From: SM1-73 sp964588305
GTDB taxonomy: Bacteria; Zixibacteria; MSB-5A5; SM1-73
Direction of reading: 5' to 3'
DNA: 39,084 bases
NCBI GenBank assembly: GCA_964588305.1
Contig: CAZPOP010000025.1
Coordinates: forward strand, 1-39,084
A model generated the notes under the pieces. It saw only the letters and a list, made by a program, of their open reading frames with translations, was not told the DNA's origin and ran no database searches. A program made the translations under genes and the position numbers. Of the stretch, positions 1 to 8,942 are shown in pieces (the stretch's first letter is position 1; every line of letters begins with the position of its first letter).

Positions 1-174
1 TTGGGATTTTCAATATCCTGGGTCAAAAAGTCAGAACCTTGGTGGATCAGCACATGAAAGCAGGTCATAAAGTGGTGTATTGGGATGGAAGTTACCAGCG
101 GGGTTTATTTCTATAGACTTGCAGCTGAACATTTCGCCCAGTCTAAGAAGATGGTCTTGATTAGGCAGGATTGA
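1..174 (+). pseudogene. C-terminal part of a secreted protein with T9SS type A sorting domain, frameshifted
   Basis: The gene enters from the left edge. Frame 3 reads GIFNILGQKVRTLVDQHMKA, then GHKVVYWDGS, and stops at 114-116. Frame 1 from about position 97 continues the family pattern with SGVYFYRLAAEHFAQSKKM and ends with VLIRQD and TGA at 172-174. These are the two halves of the standard C-terminal sorting domain (xxYNxLGQxVxxLV ... WDGxxxxGxxxxSGxYxYxL), which directs cargo to the type IX-like secretion route and is cleaved at the surface. The break lies between 91 and 97, and several residues between WDG and SGVY are also missing compared with the family, so a small deletion there is likely. 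It may be real decay or an assembly error. The rest of the protein is outside the window. Confidence 0.75.
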
Positions 175-309
175 TGCGGGATTCTGAGAACCCGGGGCGC
201 ACCAGGAGGGGAGTGGATTCAGGGACAGGAATCCATCGGCGGAGATAACCTAAAGGTACGGGTAGGGTACACCGATCCCCTTACCCCTTTCGAACCAGAG
301 AGAAAAAGG

Positions 310-351
310 CTGGAAGCGAGTCTGGTGAAATTGGGCAGACGGAGCTTCCAG
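310..351 (+). terminator. Strong hairpin downstream of the sorting-domain gene
   Basis: CTGGAAGC (310-317) pairs with GCTTCCAG (344-351), and inside it GTCTG (320-324) pairs with CAGAC (336-340). A second, smaller stem follows: CAAGCC (361-366) with GGCTTG (373-378), then TTTTCTT. Together they fit transcription ending for the gene entering at position 1, and the second stem could also serve the convergent gene. The T tract is short, so this is only a likely terminator. Confidence 0.45.
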
Positions 352-439
352 CTATCTTTTCAAGCCCGTTTTGGCTTGTTTTCTTGCAGGCTTGAAGAGT
401 GCCAGGGTTTTTGATACTTGGCCCAGCGCTCGTTTCCTG

Positions 440-1201
440 CTAATCACAATCGGGCGGTGCTGTACCCATGAAGAGATAATTCATCAGATAGATCACGTCG
501 CCAACGTCCACTGCGCCGTCTGCGTTAACGTCGCCGCAGGAAGAAGGGAAGGCGAATTCTCCACAGTCTGGCGCCCAATCCTCGGATGAAGACCCTCCTA
601 AAACAACACAGTAAGAGGCTGCCGGGTTTTCAAGATCAGAGAGATGTGCGCCAACAACGTAAGTGTTAGCGTTGTTGGGTGCGTCCAGATAAGCGTAAGA
701 AATCGGGTTAGACAGATCGAACTCTTCGTTGACCGGATCCCACCTATAGACTGCGCCTAAGGAACCACCCACGAGCATCACGTAATCTGTTCCCAGGCAA
801 GCGTATGTGAAAGGTGGCATTCCTGTGCCTGTGTTTCGGTCTGTATCCAAGCAGATCATATCCCAAAGATCGTCGAGGCTACCCCAGTTTCTGTAATGCT
901 CCACTTTGAAGTACAGGATGTCCAAATCAATCTGAGCATATACAGCCTTGAGGCTAATTCCAACTCCCTCGTCTGGATCGGTTCCCAGCAGAGTCCAATT
1001 ATCAGGCGGCTGATTTTCCGGCATAATCGTGCTCACAACAGGACCCAAACCTGACTTTTCACCCTGCGTAAATGGAAAACCCATTCTGTCTTTCCTCTCT
1101 CCCGCAGTGGCTTGGCTATTAAGACTGTGGACAAAGAAGGCAAGACCCGAAACAGTCAGCAAAAATACCACAACCATAAGAACAGAGTTTCTCTGCGCCA
1201 T
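440..1201 (-). CDS. Secreted protein with a single dockerin-type repeat
   Basis: A 253-residue protein starting at the ATG whose first base is 1201; AAAGGAG lies 7 bases upstream. An in-frame GTG three bases earlier is too close to that site. Residues 6-25 are a hydrophobic signal segment. The middle (about residues 60-210) is rich in acidic, aromatic and glycine residues and contains LDTDRNTGTG, a possible Ca-binding loop; I do not recognise its fold. The last 32 residues form one dockerin half-repeat, CGDVNADGAVDVGDVIYLMN plus YLF, bounded by two cysteines. Such lone C-terminal dockerin-like repeats are frequent in secreted proteins of Zixibacteria, WOR-3 and related lineages, where no cellulosome is known, so the role may be calcium-stabilised anchoring. 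It is convergent with the gene at the left edge and stands alone. Confidence 0.75.
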   Translation of the reverse strand: MAQRNSVLMVVVFLLTVSGLAFFVHSLNSQATAGERKDRMGFPFTQGEKSGLGPVVSTIMPENQPPDNWTLLGTDPDEGVGISLKAVYAQIDLDILYFKVEHYRNWGSLDDLWDMICLDTDRNTGTGMPPFTYACLGTDYVMLVGGSLGAVYRWDPVNEEFDLSNPISYAYLDAPNNANTYVVGAHLSDLENPAASYCVVLGGSSSEDWAPDCGEFAFPSSCGDVNADGAVDVGDVIYLMNYLFMGTAPPDCD

Positions 1202-2155
1202 CACGCAACTCCTTTCATTTGAATGTTAAGCTCCAAGTGAACAAAATATCCCCCTTCTTCAAGAATCTTGCGATCAATTAAACTACCATTTCCACCTCCT
1301 TGAAAAAGATCCTTGATGCCTGATACATCGCAAATGGGATTGGTCGTGCGGTAGACGCGGAGATAAATGCGCCTCTGCTCTGTTTCAGTCTGTCCGAAAG
1401 GAACAGTTGAGAAAGAATCTAAGATTCCTTTGTCACTGGGGTAATCTATCTAATCTGTCATAGAACGACCATAACGAAGCTTCAGGCAAGCAACAACAGG
1501 TGAAAACCTTCAAGTAACAACAAGTCTCAACAGCCAATACGCCAGTTTTCCAGCGCAGTCTCCCTCCTTTTTTGTCGCAATAGATGTGCCAGATTGTGAT
1601 TTGTTTCACAAACTTTAGTAGTTATACTCCGTAACCATTTGAAATGTCGAAGCTTATACGTTAGGAAAAAAAACACGGATCTGTGCCGGTCCATAGAAAA
1701 ACAGGTCTCTGCATATTCTAAATATGCACCGCCTGGACATCACTCTGTTGATAAACATAAGGTTGCAAGGAATGAGCTATGTATAGCAAAAGTATACACT
1801 GGATATACTATATATACGATTCTGGATTGCAGGAAGTCAACGAGAGAAACCCCGGCGCCGCCAGAAGCTATTCAGAAGGTCCGTCATAAGACTGAAATCC
1901 CTGGCGCATCCCGGGGGGCGACGATCGGTTTTGAACACGCCCGTCCAGAGCGGGCAGAGGCTTGGATCATTTTTGTTTTTTAGATTGACTGGGCAGAAGT
2001 GATTAAGTACATTTAGTTGGTTGATTCTGTGACGAAGATCAGCATTTTTGACCGTTCTGAAAAGCAGCAATTGAACCAGATTTCTTTTCGACCAATACTT
2101 TAACTGCTAAAAGGCTGAGAGAAGAAAAAACCCCTCTCAAGGAAAGGACGGAGCA
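1202..2155. other. Long intergenic region, no gene recognised
   Basis: About 950 bases between the divergent dockerin and M16 genes. Open frames here (for example 1639-1983) have no ribosome site, no family resemblance and low-complexity composition. A+T-rich stretches near 1790-1820 could hold promoters, but I see no convincing -35/-10 pair. The ribosome site GGAAAGGACGGAG before 2156 belongs to the M16 gene. Confidence 0.5.
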
Positions 2156-5100
2156 ATGAAACAAAGATTCATTATCCTGGGGCTGGTGTCGGTTTTTCTC
2201 ATTGTCGTTATCGTAGCGGTCTCGGCCGGGACCAATCTGGATGACTTTCATCAAGACCAGAAGATTCACGGCTTCACGGTAATGAATGTATATGAGAACG
2301 GTGCGGGAAAAACCATCGCCGCCCGATTTATCTCCGACCAGTTCGGCTTCATAATCGATTTGATCCGCATTGAATCAGTACCGCAGGCTTTTTACTGGAT
2401 CAAAACTCTTCCGACGTCGAGCATGGGCGAACCACATGCCTGCGAGCATCTTCTTCTGGGAAAAGGCAATCGAGCCCGCTACGTTGCTGCTCTGGAAGAC
2501 ATGTCTCTTGGCAACAGCACTGCCGGCACCGGCCAGATAAGGACCTGTTACCATTTCAACACCACGGCTGGAGAGGAGACGTTCTACCGGATATTCGAAG
2601 CCAAACTGCAGGCTCTGCTCCACCCTGATTTCACCGATGAGGAGATCCGCAGGGAGGTATGTCACCTCGGCGTTGCGGTTGATCAACAGGACAGCACTCT
2701 CGCAATCGAGGAGAAGGGGACAGTCTATACCGAGATGGTCAGTTCATTCGAAAAGCCCTGGTACTACTTTGGCCAACCGATGAATGTGATGGTCTTTGGT
2801 GATAACCATCCTCTCTCATACGTCTCCGGTGGGGATCCGACCGCCATGCGGAATATGCTTGCTGACGATATGTGGCGTTTTCACAAAGAGACTCATCACC
2901 TGGCCAATATGGGCGCGATCGTCTCGATTCCCGATAATATCTCAACGGATTCGTTCCTGACACGAATGGCAGAAATTCTCAGTCGATGCCAGAGCTATCC
3001 TGATTCCAGCTTCCAGGTAGGGATCGGTGCCTATCAGTTTCCGCCGGTTGACATGGTTTCCCCGGGAACCATGAAGATAACCTCATATCCCAGTGACAAT
3101 GCAACCGATCCGGGTTATGCCATGTATGCCTGGCCTGCCGATCTTGAGCTGGATTATAGAGAGAGATTTGTGCTCGAAGTCTTCTGGGAAACCTTTTCTG
3201 CGGGGGAAACTTCGAACCTGTATGATCTTTTCATAAACTCCCAGACCCGTGAAGTTGATTTTGGCGGTAACTATTTGTTTAGTGGTTTGGATTCGGACTT
3301 GGGCAATTCGATCTACTTGGGTTTTGTTGGCATTGATAATGTATATGTCAATGAAGTGATAATCGACAGTATCAGGACTTTGATAATCGACGAATTGCGT
3401 CGGCTGCACGATTTCGAAGACGGCTCTGATGAACTGGCAGAGTTCAACCAAAGAGTCAAGAGCAGGCTGATTGAGACCAAGAAGCAGATCGATCATTATT
3501 TGAATTCACCTCCCATGTTCGGTTTTCGAAGGGGATCGGGTTGGGGCTGGCTACAGCTGTTGGAAGATCTGGAAGAGGAAGAAGGTTTCCGCAAATCACT
3601 GGTTATGAAAAATCGGTTCGCTTATGCAGAAAGCCTGCTTTCTCTCGATGATAATTTCTGGAGAGAGCGTATCGACCGTTGGCGGGTTCTAACTGTCGCG
3701 CCATACGCTGTTGCAGCTGCTCCCGGTTCTGAATTGCTTGCCCGGGAAGCTGAAGCCAAGGGTGCGCGAATTGCCGGTTATATCGATGATTTCAAGAAAA
3801 AGTATGAAACGGATGATCCACAGAAAGCGATAGCGAAGTACAAAGAGGAGTTTGATAAAAAGACCGCGGAACTGGAAGCGATCGCCAGCAAAGATGAGCT
3901 TCCCACGTTTATTGACAGCCCCCCTATGACTCTTGACGATCAACTCAAGTATGAAATCCTCACCCTTGCAGGAGGTGTCCCGCTGGTGGCCTCGACCTTC
4001 GAAAATATAACCTCATCGGAAATCGGGATTGGGTTCCGGCTGGACGTCATTCCGGAATCCCTGCTGGTCTACCTGCCTTACCTTCCCAGCGTAATGACAA
4101 GTATTGGTGTGATCAAGGACGGCCAGGTGGTCAGCTACGATGAAATGGTTGAGCGCTTACGGAACGAAGTGTTGAATCTGGACGCATACTTCGATCATAG
4201 TGATCACACTGACCGAATTGAGATCATCCTCGTCGGTAGTGGGAACAATTTTGAGGAATTGAAGAACGCACTAAGATGGATGGACGCCGCCTTGTATTCG
4301 CCTTACCTGAGCAACGACAATCTCCCCAGAATGATGGACTTAATCGACCAGTCGCTGATCTCATATAGAAACAGGATGAAGGGGGCGGAGGAAGATTGGG
4401 TTGAGTATTTAGCCAACGGTTATCGTTATCAGAGAAATCCGCTTTATATGTCCACAGGATGCTTCTTAACTGAAATTCATCATTATCAGCGCCTCAAATG
4501 GCTCCTGACAGATCCCGGTAACAAAGAGGAACAAAACCAGCTTGCCTTGTTCATCAAAGCCTTGGCCGAATCCGGAAAGGGCAAAAATCGCGCGGAATTG
4601 ACCCGGCTTCTGACTGCCATTGAGAATATTGATGAATCGCCTGACCAGCCGGTGATTGCAGGTTTTGAGCCGGACATCTTGAGCTTTTCTGACGTGTCAA
4701 AGAAAAATGCAAAAGAAATCGCGAAAGCGCTGAAAGTCGCTTTGACCGATATTCCCGACGCCAGCCTTGCTGATGATTGGGTTTATCTCTGTAATCAGAC
4801 CAATGCCGATGTAATGGTTAAACCCGAAGATGCCCTCCGCGGATTTAGTGCCGTTCTTGATTTGATTCGCAAAACGGATAATGCTCGAATGTTCATGGTT
4901 TCCAACAGCGCTGATCGCAAGGCGACTTTGGATATGATTGATGAACTGACAGGGAAGCTTGATTCGAAGCGTTCTTCCGTGCGGCAGGATTATTCTTCTG
5001 CACAGAGGATCGTTGAAAGGTTGAAGGATCGTCACCCCGATGTCGATAGGCCGCTCTATGTTGGGCTCGTTCATGAGGGCACCAGAAATGGTGTGCTGAT

Positions 5101-5731
5101 ATTTTCGGCAAAACATGCCGGGGTCTATGATACCAGCACCACCGCGGTCCTTGACTGTCTGTCAGGCAGATTATATGGCGGTTACGGTCCTCATGGTCTG
5201 TTTATGAAAACCTGGGCAGCGGGGCTGGCCTATAGCAATGGTTATCGTTATAATGAATCTACCGGCCGGGTTAGATATTATGCCGAGAGGTGTCCTGACG
5301 TTTCCCAGACCATGCGCTTTGTGGTAAATCAGCTTGAAAACGCCGAGCCAGGCTCCGGTTTGACTGATTATGCGATCGCCCAGGTTTTCGGACGTTCCCG
5401 CGCTCCATCGCGCTACGAAGACCGCGGCAGGGAAATGGCTGCCGATCTGGCCGACAGTATTACTCCTGAAGTTGTAAAGAGATTCAGGCAAAAGGTTATG
5501 GCACAGAGAGACCGAAGGGACTTATATAAGGAACTCGAATCCCGCATGGAGACCGTCTATGGCCCTGTTTTGATCGGTTACGGCCCATCGTTGGCAGAAA
5601 GCGAAGACGGTATCTTCTTCTTGATAGGCCCGGAATCTCAGTTCGAATCGTTAGAAAACCATATTGAAGCGGCCGAGAGCAGGCAAACCGTATATCGTCT
5701 GTATCCGCGTGATTTCTGGCTGACGCCTTAG
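2156..5731 (+). CDS. Secreted M16C (presequence protease-like) zinc metallopeptidase
   Basis: A 1191-residue protein. Residues 5-24 are a strongly hydrophobic signal peptide or anchor, so the enzyme acts outside the cytoplasm. The inverted zinc motif HxxEH is HACEH at residues 94-98 (H94, E97, H98). The third ligand is most likely E193 in VYTEM, 96 residues after E97, the same spacing as in PreP. The length and the four-module layout (active N-terminal half, charged linker helix about 540-590, inactive second half) match subfamily M16C (PreP/CymA/Cym1 type), which degrades peptides and small unfolded proteins in a closed chamber. Bacterial homologues with signal peptides probably clear peptides in the periplasm or outside. 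GGAAAGGACGGAG precedes the ATG. The gene is monocistronic, with a 950-base region upstream. Substrate and inhibitor sensitivity cannot be read from sequence. Confidence 0.85.
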   Translation: MKQRFIILGLVSVFLIVVIVAVSAGTNLDDFHQDQKIHGFTVMNVYENGAGKTIAARFISDQFGFIIDLIRIESVPQAFYWIKTLPTSSMGEPHACEHLLLGKGNRARYVAALEDMSLGNSTAGTGQIRTCYHFNTTAGEETFYRIFEAKLQALLHPDFTDEEIRREVCHLGVAVDQQDSTLAIEEKGTVYTEMVSSFEKPWYYFGQPMNVMVFGDNHPLSYVSGGDPTAMRNMLADDMWRFHKETHHLANMGAIVSIPDNISTDSFLTRMAEILSRCQSYPDSSFQVGIGAYQFPPVDMVSPGTMKITSYPSDNATDPGYAMYAWPADLELDYRERFVLEVFWETFSAGETSNLYDLFINSQTREVDFGGNYLFSGLDSDLGNSIYLGFVGIDNVYVNEVIIDSIRTLIIDELRRLHDFEDGSDELAEFNQRVKSRLIETKKQIDHYLNSPPMFGFRRGSGWGWLQLLEDLEEEEGFRKSLVMKNRFAYAESLLSLDDNFWRERIDRWRVLTVAPYAVAAAPGSELLAREAEAKGARIAGYIDDFKKKYETDDPQKAIAKYKEEFDKKTAELEAIASKDELPTFIDSPPMTLDDQLKYEILTLAGGVPLVASTFENITSSEIGIGFRLDVIPESLLVYLPYLPSVMTSIGVIKDGQVVSYDEMVERLRNEVLNLDAYFDHSDHTDRIEIILVGSGNNFEELKNALRWMDAALYSPYLSNDNLPRMMDLIDQSLISYRNRMKGAEEDWVEYLANGYRYQRNPLYMSTGCFLTEIHHYQRLKWLLTDPGNKEEQNQLALFIKALAESGKGKNRAELTRLLTAIENIDESPDQPVIAGFEPDILSFSDVSKKNAKEIAKALKVALTDIPDASLADDWVYLCNQTNADVMVKPEDALRGFSAVLDLIRKTDNARMFMVSNSADRKATLDMIDELTGKLDSKRSSVRQDYSSAQRIVERLKDRHPDVDRPLYVGLVHEGTRNGVLIFSAKHAGVYDTSTTAVLDCLSGRLYGGYGPHGLFMKTWAAGLAYSNGYRYNESTGRVRYYAERCPDVSQTMRFVVNQLENAEPGSGLTDYAIAQVFGRSRAPSRYEDRGREMAADLADSITPEVVKRFRQKVMAQRDRRDLYKELESRMETVYGPVLIGYGPSLAESEDGIFFLIGPESQFESLENHIEAAESRQTVYRLYPRDFWLTP

Positions 5732-6081
5732 TCGTTCGGAATTGAATGGCGGGGATCAGGGAGAAAGATAAGAGCTGATTGGAAAATCACGCGCCAGCTT
5801 TGTTTATCTTGATGCTTCTGCAATAGCAAATGTTAACGTCTTTTCTGAGAAGGGGTATCCAAAAACATGGACAGCCGGGGCCGGAAGGTGCCGTCCATAA
5901 TACGATCTTAGGGTTTTCTGCAACCGGACAATTCAGAAAGGCGTCTTTTCGTTAAGCAAAGGCTTAAAGCCCTCGGAGACACGAAATCGGAGAGCTTATT
6001 GACTTTTTGCAGTTCAGTCTGCCAAAAAAAATAGGAATTGAAACAGATTGGATATCCGGTTGGAAATGAGCGAATCAAAAA
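5732..6081. other. Intergenic region with one palindrome
   Basis: No coding frame is supported. ATGGAC (5867-5872) and GTCCAT (5893-5898) form an inverted repeat with CCGGGGCCGG between them, comparable with other small palindromes in this window. Nothing else is recognised before the tRNA. Confidence 0.4.
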
Positions 6082-6155
6082 AGCGGGAAACGGGATTCGA
6101 ACCCGCGACCCTCACCTTGGCAAGGTGATGCTCTAGCCAACTGAGCTATTCCCGC
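6082..6155 (-). tRNA. tRNA-Gly (anticodon GCC)
   Basis: The minus strand folds into a full cloverleaf: acceptor GCGGGAA/TTCCCGC, D arm GCTC...GAGC, anticodon arm TCACC-TTGCCAA-GGTGA, variable GGGTC, T arm GCGGG-TTCGAAT-CCCGT. The anticodon is GCC. The discriminator base is T, usual for glycine. CCA is not encoded; six T bases follow the acceptor stem and can act as the end of transcription. Confidence 0.97.
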
Positions 6156-6250
6156 ACGGAAAAACTCATCACAAAATTAATATATATCTCCTCTCAGACT
6201 TGTCAACACTTTTCTTGTCGCACTACGAGCGAACCGCCATAATCTGTTTC

Positions 6251-8071
6251 TCATCTACCCTGAATCATTTCGGGATTGTGCAGGAAGACTTTATTTTTTT
6301 CTCGAAGAGCAGAGGTGCTATCTCCCTCTTCAAGATAGACCTTGTTCAGCAAGATATGAGCCATCGTGCAATAATCGTCCAACTCGACGGCTTTTTCCGC
6401 ATATTCTTTGGCCAGTCCTGTGTTCCCCATCATCATATTGCATCTGGCAACATGCTCATAGGCCCAGGCGAAATCCTTGGGCCCTACTTTCAAGATTTCT
6501 TCAAGCGTATCCAGGCATGCCTGGATATCTCCATCTCTTTCCAGGTTTATGACCTGGTTGTATAAATTTACGAATCTTGCATCAGGAAAGACTTCGTTTT
6601 CCGGCAGGTATTCCCCCTTCTTTTTGTAAACCACGAACAAAATCCTGCCCGGGAAATAATAGCGGTAGTAGTTCTTCCTGAACTTGGAGGAGAGAAAAAG
6701 CGCCCTTTCAGCCGGGGCACTCGGCTTGATCCCCGTGGAGAACATGATTACGTCCGGATCTCGGGAAAGTAAGTATTGGGTGTTGAATTTCTTCTCCTTC
6801 CAGGTTGAAAGAATCCCGGGTATCTCCTCCGGATGTTTGGCGATGTAAGGATCAGTCAATCCCAACATGTCGATCACTCTGGCTTCGGTCAGATACGAGA
6901 TGGCCCCTATGGTGCTCATGGCCAGGGTGAAATCGGTTCCAAAGGATTGCCTCAGCCTCTGTGCATATTTTATCATCTTAAAATTCAATCCCATTTCTGC
7001 GTAGCGGACATTCAGTATCCAACTTCGAGGCAGAAAGAAGGTCAAAAAGCAAAAGGCGATAACAGCAACTAGCGGAACTGCAAACTTAACAGATTTCTTC
7101 TTCAGCATCGAATGAATCCTCAGTAAACCGAAGCTGAAAAAAAAGTACAAAAAAGGCAGGATGGGTAAGAAGAATCTGTGAGCTTGCAGAACGTCTCCTC
7201 CGATCACGATCACGTAGAGAGTATAAATGTAGATCATAATGACGGCTAATCTCCCTTTGGCCTGTAGGCCCTTATAGAAGCCGATAGGTATGAGATAAAG
7301 AACACCCCACAAACCATAGTGTTTAAGAAAAAGCCAGAAATAAGCCAGACCGGCTTTTACATACTCGAGTGAGAAGCCGGTTTTGGCATAAAAGGGATTG
7401 GGCAGAAGATCTCCATAGTAGAGAATCTTGAAAACCGCGAACGGCAATAACAACATTACAAAGCTGAATACATGCAACAGACAATTCTTAACACTGTCCT
7501 TTTTGAGCAGAAATTTATGTAACACCAAGACCCCAAATACCAGCACTCCTTCAGGACGAATGAGACTGCTCAGTGCACAGGAGATCACCATCAATCTCTG
7601 ATTGGTGAAATATAAATACACGGACACCAGAACTGCCATTACGAAGAAGGTGGTCTCCAGTCCCCCGATGCTCCAATAGGCGAAGGCGCTGTTGGAGGCC
7701 AGAAGAATGCAGGGGAAGAGGGCAAAGAGTCGGCTTTTGGCTCGGCTCATCGACCGTTTGGCATCTTGCAGGAGTATGACCGAAAGGCTGTAAAGCAGAA
7801 CAATGGCGATGCACCCCGAGCCAACCCCCAGTATCTTGGAAGCCAGCATCATGTCCAGGCCAAACTGGACCAAGATGGACAATAGTATGATCCATAGGAA
7901 ATTGGTGTATCCTTCGACCCTCTCGCCGGGATTAAAAACCAATCCCTCACCATCCAAGAAGTTCTTGACATATCTATAGGATATGAAGGCATCGTCCTGG
8001 GTGAAATTCATACTCACGGCATGAACTACAAAAATGACGATGATTAAAAGAAGAAGTGTTTTTTCTCTCAC
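6251..8071 (-). CDS. GT-C fold membrane glycosyltransferase, AftB-like, with C-terminal TPR
   Basis: A 606-residue protein from a GTG at 8071; no clear ribosome site, but the hydrophobic first helix supports this start. The N-terminal motif FTQDDAFISYRYVKN (about 23-37; D26-D27) followed by GLVFNPGERVEGYTN closely matches the actinobacterial beta-1,2-arabinofuranosyltransferase AftB and its wide bacterial family, in which the paired aspartates after helix 1 are needed for polyprenyl-phosphate sugar donors. About ten membrane helices run to residue 350. A soluble region follows that contains AMSTIGAISYLTEARVIDML, the usual part of this family facing the outer side. Residues about 490-600 hold two to three TPR units (for example WAYEHVARCNMMMGNTGLAK). 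Expected role: transfer of a sugar from a lipid-linked donor to a cell-surface glycan; the sugar is unknown. No other glycan genes are next to it. Confidence 0.8.
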   Translation of the reverse strand: MREKTLLLLIIVIFVVHAVSMNFTQDDAFISYRYVKNFLDGEGLVFNPGERVEGYTNFLWIILLSILVQFGLDMMLASKILGVGSGCIAIVLLYSLSVILLQDAKRSMSRAKSRLFALFPCILLASNSAFAYWSIGGLETTFFVMAVLVSVYLYFTNQRLMVISCALSSLIRPEGVLVFGVLVLHKFLLKKDSVKNCLLHVFSFVMLLLPFAVFKILYYGDLLPNPFYAKTGFSLEYVKAGLAYFWLFLKHYGLWGVLYLIPIGFYKGLQAKGRLAVIMIYIYTLYVIVIGGDVLQAHRFFLPILPFLYFFFSFGLLRIHSMLKKKSVKFAVPLVAVIAFCFLTFFLPRSWILNVRYAEMGLNFKMIKYAQRLRQSFGTDFTLAMSTIGAISYLTEARVIDMLGLTDPYIAKHPEEIPGILSTWKEKKFNTQYLLSRDPDVIMFSTGIKPSAPAERALFLSSKFRKNYYRYYFPGRILFVVYKKKGEYLPENEVFPDARFVNLYNQVINLERDGDIQACLDTLEEILKVGPKDFAWAYEHVARCNMMMGNTGLAKEYAEKAVELDDYCTMAHILLNKVYLEEGDSTSALREKNKVFLHNPEMIQGR

Positions 8072-8110
8072 GTTAAGCTGATACAGAAGTAAGAAATAGG
8101 TTCAAATGGC

Positions 8111-8197
8111 CTTCACCCTATCCCTCTTCCACAAGCTAAGAAGAAGCCCGGTGAATTCCCTCTCCCTTGATGGGAGGGGGATTAGGGGGAGGGTGGT
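8111..8197. repeat. C-rich/G-rich palindromic repeat
   Basis: CCCTCTCCC ttgat GGGAGGGGG forms the core, with CACCCTATCCC on the left and GATTAGGGGGAGGGTG on the right as an outer arm. It belongs to the same family as elements at 16459-16500, 19795-19822 and 31624-31650. Confidence 0.6.
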
Positions 8198-8363
8198 TAT
8201 GTCAATTTATTTCGTTCGCTGGCTATTGTAATGAAGCCTTCTTTTTTCCGATTTTCGAATAATCACTCCCGTCTCGTAAAATCATTTACCGAAAATTCTC
8301 CTATCTTGTCAAGCGAAAAATCCACGGACAGTAACAGTCGTGAAACTAGCTGCTCCTCCTGGT

Positions 8364-8403
8364 CATTCTGAGTTCCCCGCTTCTGACGGGGAACGAAGAA
8401 TCT
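8364..8403. repeat. Dispersed repeat CATTCTGAG...CGAAGAATCT
   Basis: CATTCTGAG, then the palindrome GTTCCCCG cttctgac GGGGAAC, then GAAGAATCT. A second copy at 9171-9210 has TTCCTCGC ctct GGCGGGGGA in the same frame of conserved ends, and 33592-33654 carries CATTCTGAG CCCGACGGGC GAAGAATCT. The ends are conserved while the inner palindrome changes on both arms. Confidence 0.65.
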
Positions 8404-8576
8404 GAAACGTGATTGCATCTGTCTAACACAGCCCCTTCCCTTTGTTTCAGATCAACTTATCCGTTTAATCGGGTGAAGCTTGCTGGCTGCTGGTCTTCTC
8501 CAATAATGGTCTGATAACTTTCTGAGTATTCGTCTTGGTGAAGGATACAAACAGATGGCGAAGCGTGTAAAAAAAC

Positions 8577-8605
8577 TTGACTTTCGGGAAGTGATAACGT
8601 AAAAT
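8577..8605 (+). promoter_or_regulatory. Sigma70-type promoter for the SEC-C gene
   Basis: TTGACT (8577-8582), 17-base spacer, TAAAAT (8600-8605); start of transcription expected near 8612, 68 bases before the SEC-C start codon. The first 14 bases, CTTGACTTTCGGGA, are nearly the same as in the promoter at 34965. Confidence 0.6.
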
Positions 8606-8679
8606 AAATAAAGGGGCTTCTTTAAGACGTTCTGTGTTATAGGGATTCGCCGCAGTAATTAGAAGGAAGAAAGGAATAC

Positions 8680-8850
8680 ATGGGTTTATTTGATAAGCTG
8701 TTAAAGCGACCGCCGAAATCGGCTAGAAACCTTGGACGTAATGCTCAATGTTGGTGCGGCAGCGGTAAAAAGTATAAACACTGCCACTACGCTTCAGACC
8801 AGAAGTATTTCGCTCGCATTTATGCCGCTACCTGTAAAACCTCCGGGTGA
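8680..8850 (+). CDS. SEC-C motif zinc-binding microprotein
   Basis: A 56-residue protein not flagged by usual length cut-offs. GRNAQCWCGSGKKYKHCH (residues 19-36) is a textbook SEC-C motif; zinc ligands are C24, C26, C35 and H36 (CxCx8CH). The motif is known from the C terminus of SecA, where it binds zinc, SecB and ribosomes, and as a free module in small proteins of unclear role. Here the motif stands almost alone, behind a basic N terminus (MGLFDKLLKRPPKSA) and with a 20-residue tail. AAGGAA lies just upstream of ATG, a sigma70-type promoter is at 8577 and a hairpin terminator at 8902, so this is a complete transcription unit. Its role may be ribosome or translocon association, but that is inference from the motif only. 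Confidence 0.8.
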   Translation: MGLFDKLLKRPPKSARNLGRNAQCWCGSGKKYKHCHYASDQKYFARIYAATCKTSG

Positions 8851-8858
8851 AGGAGGTA

Positions 8859-8879
8859 ATGAGGTGAGTTTCACCTCAT
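8859..8879. repeat. Perfect 9-bp stem-loop after the SEC-C gene
   Basis: ATGAGGTGA (8859-8867), loop GTT, TCACCTCAT (8871-8879). It lies 9 bases after the stop codon and before the terminator at 8902. No T tract follows, so it may be an RNA-stabilising 3' hairpin. Confidence 0.5.
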
Positions 8880-8901
8880 GAGAAAATAGCGAGATTTGTA
8901 G

Positions 8902-8942
8902 GTCGGGTTACGAGCCGTAAGGTGAGTTACCCGACATTTTTT
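8902..8942 (+). terminator. Intrinsic terminator of the SEC-C unit
   Basis: GTCGGGT (8902-8908) pairs with ACCCGAC (8929-8935) and is followed by A and six T. A related hairpin, GTCGGGT cttgt ACCCGAC, is at 29457-29475 without a T tract, so the stem also belongs to a dispersed repeat family. Confidence 0.7.

Noticed and set aside
1639..1983. 114-residue open frame in the dockerin/M16 gap
   Set aside because: No ribosome site, no family resemblance, and a composition unlike the real genes around it.
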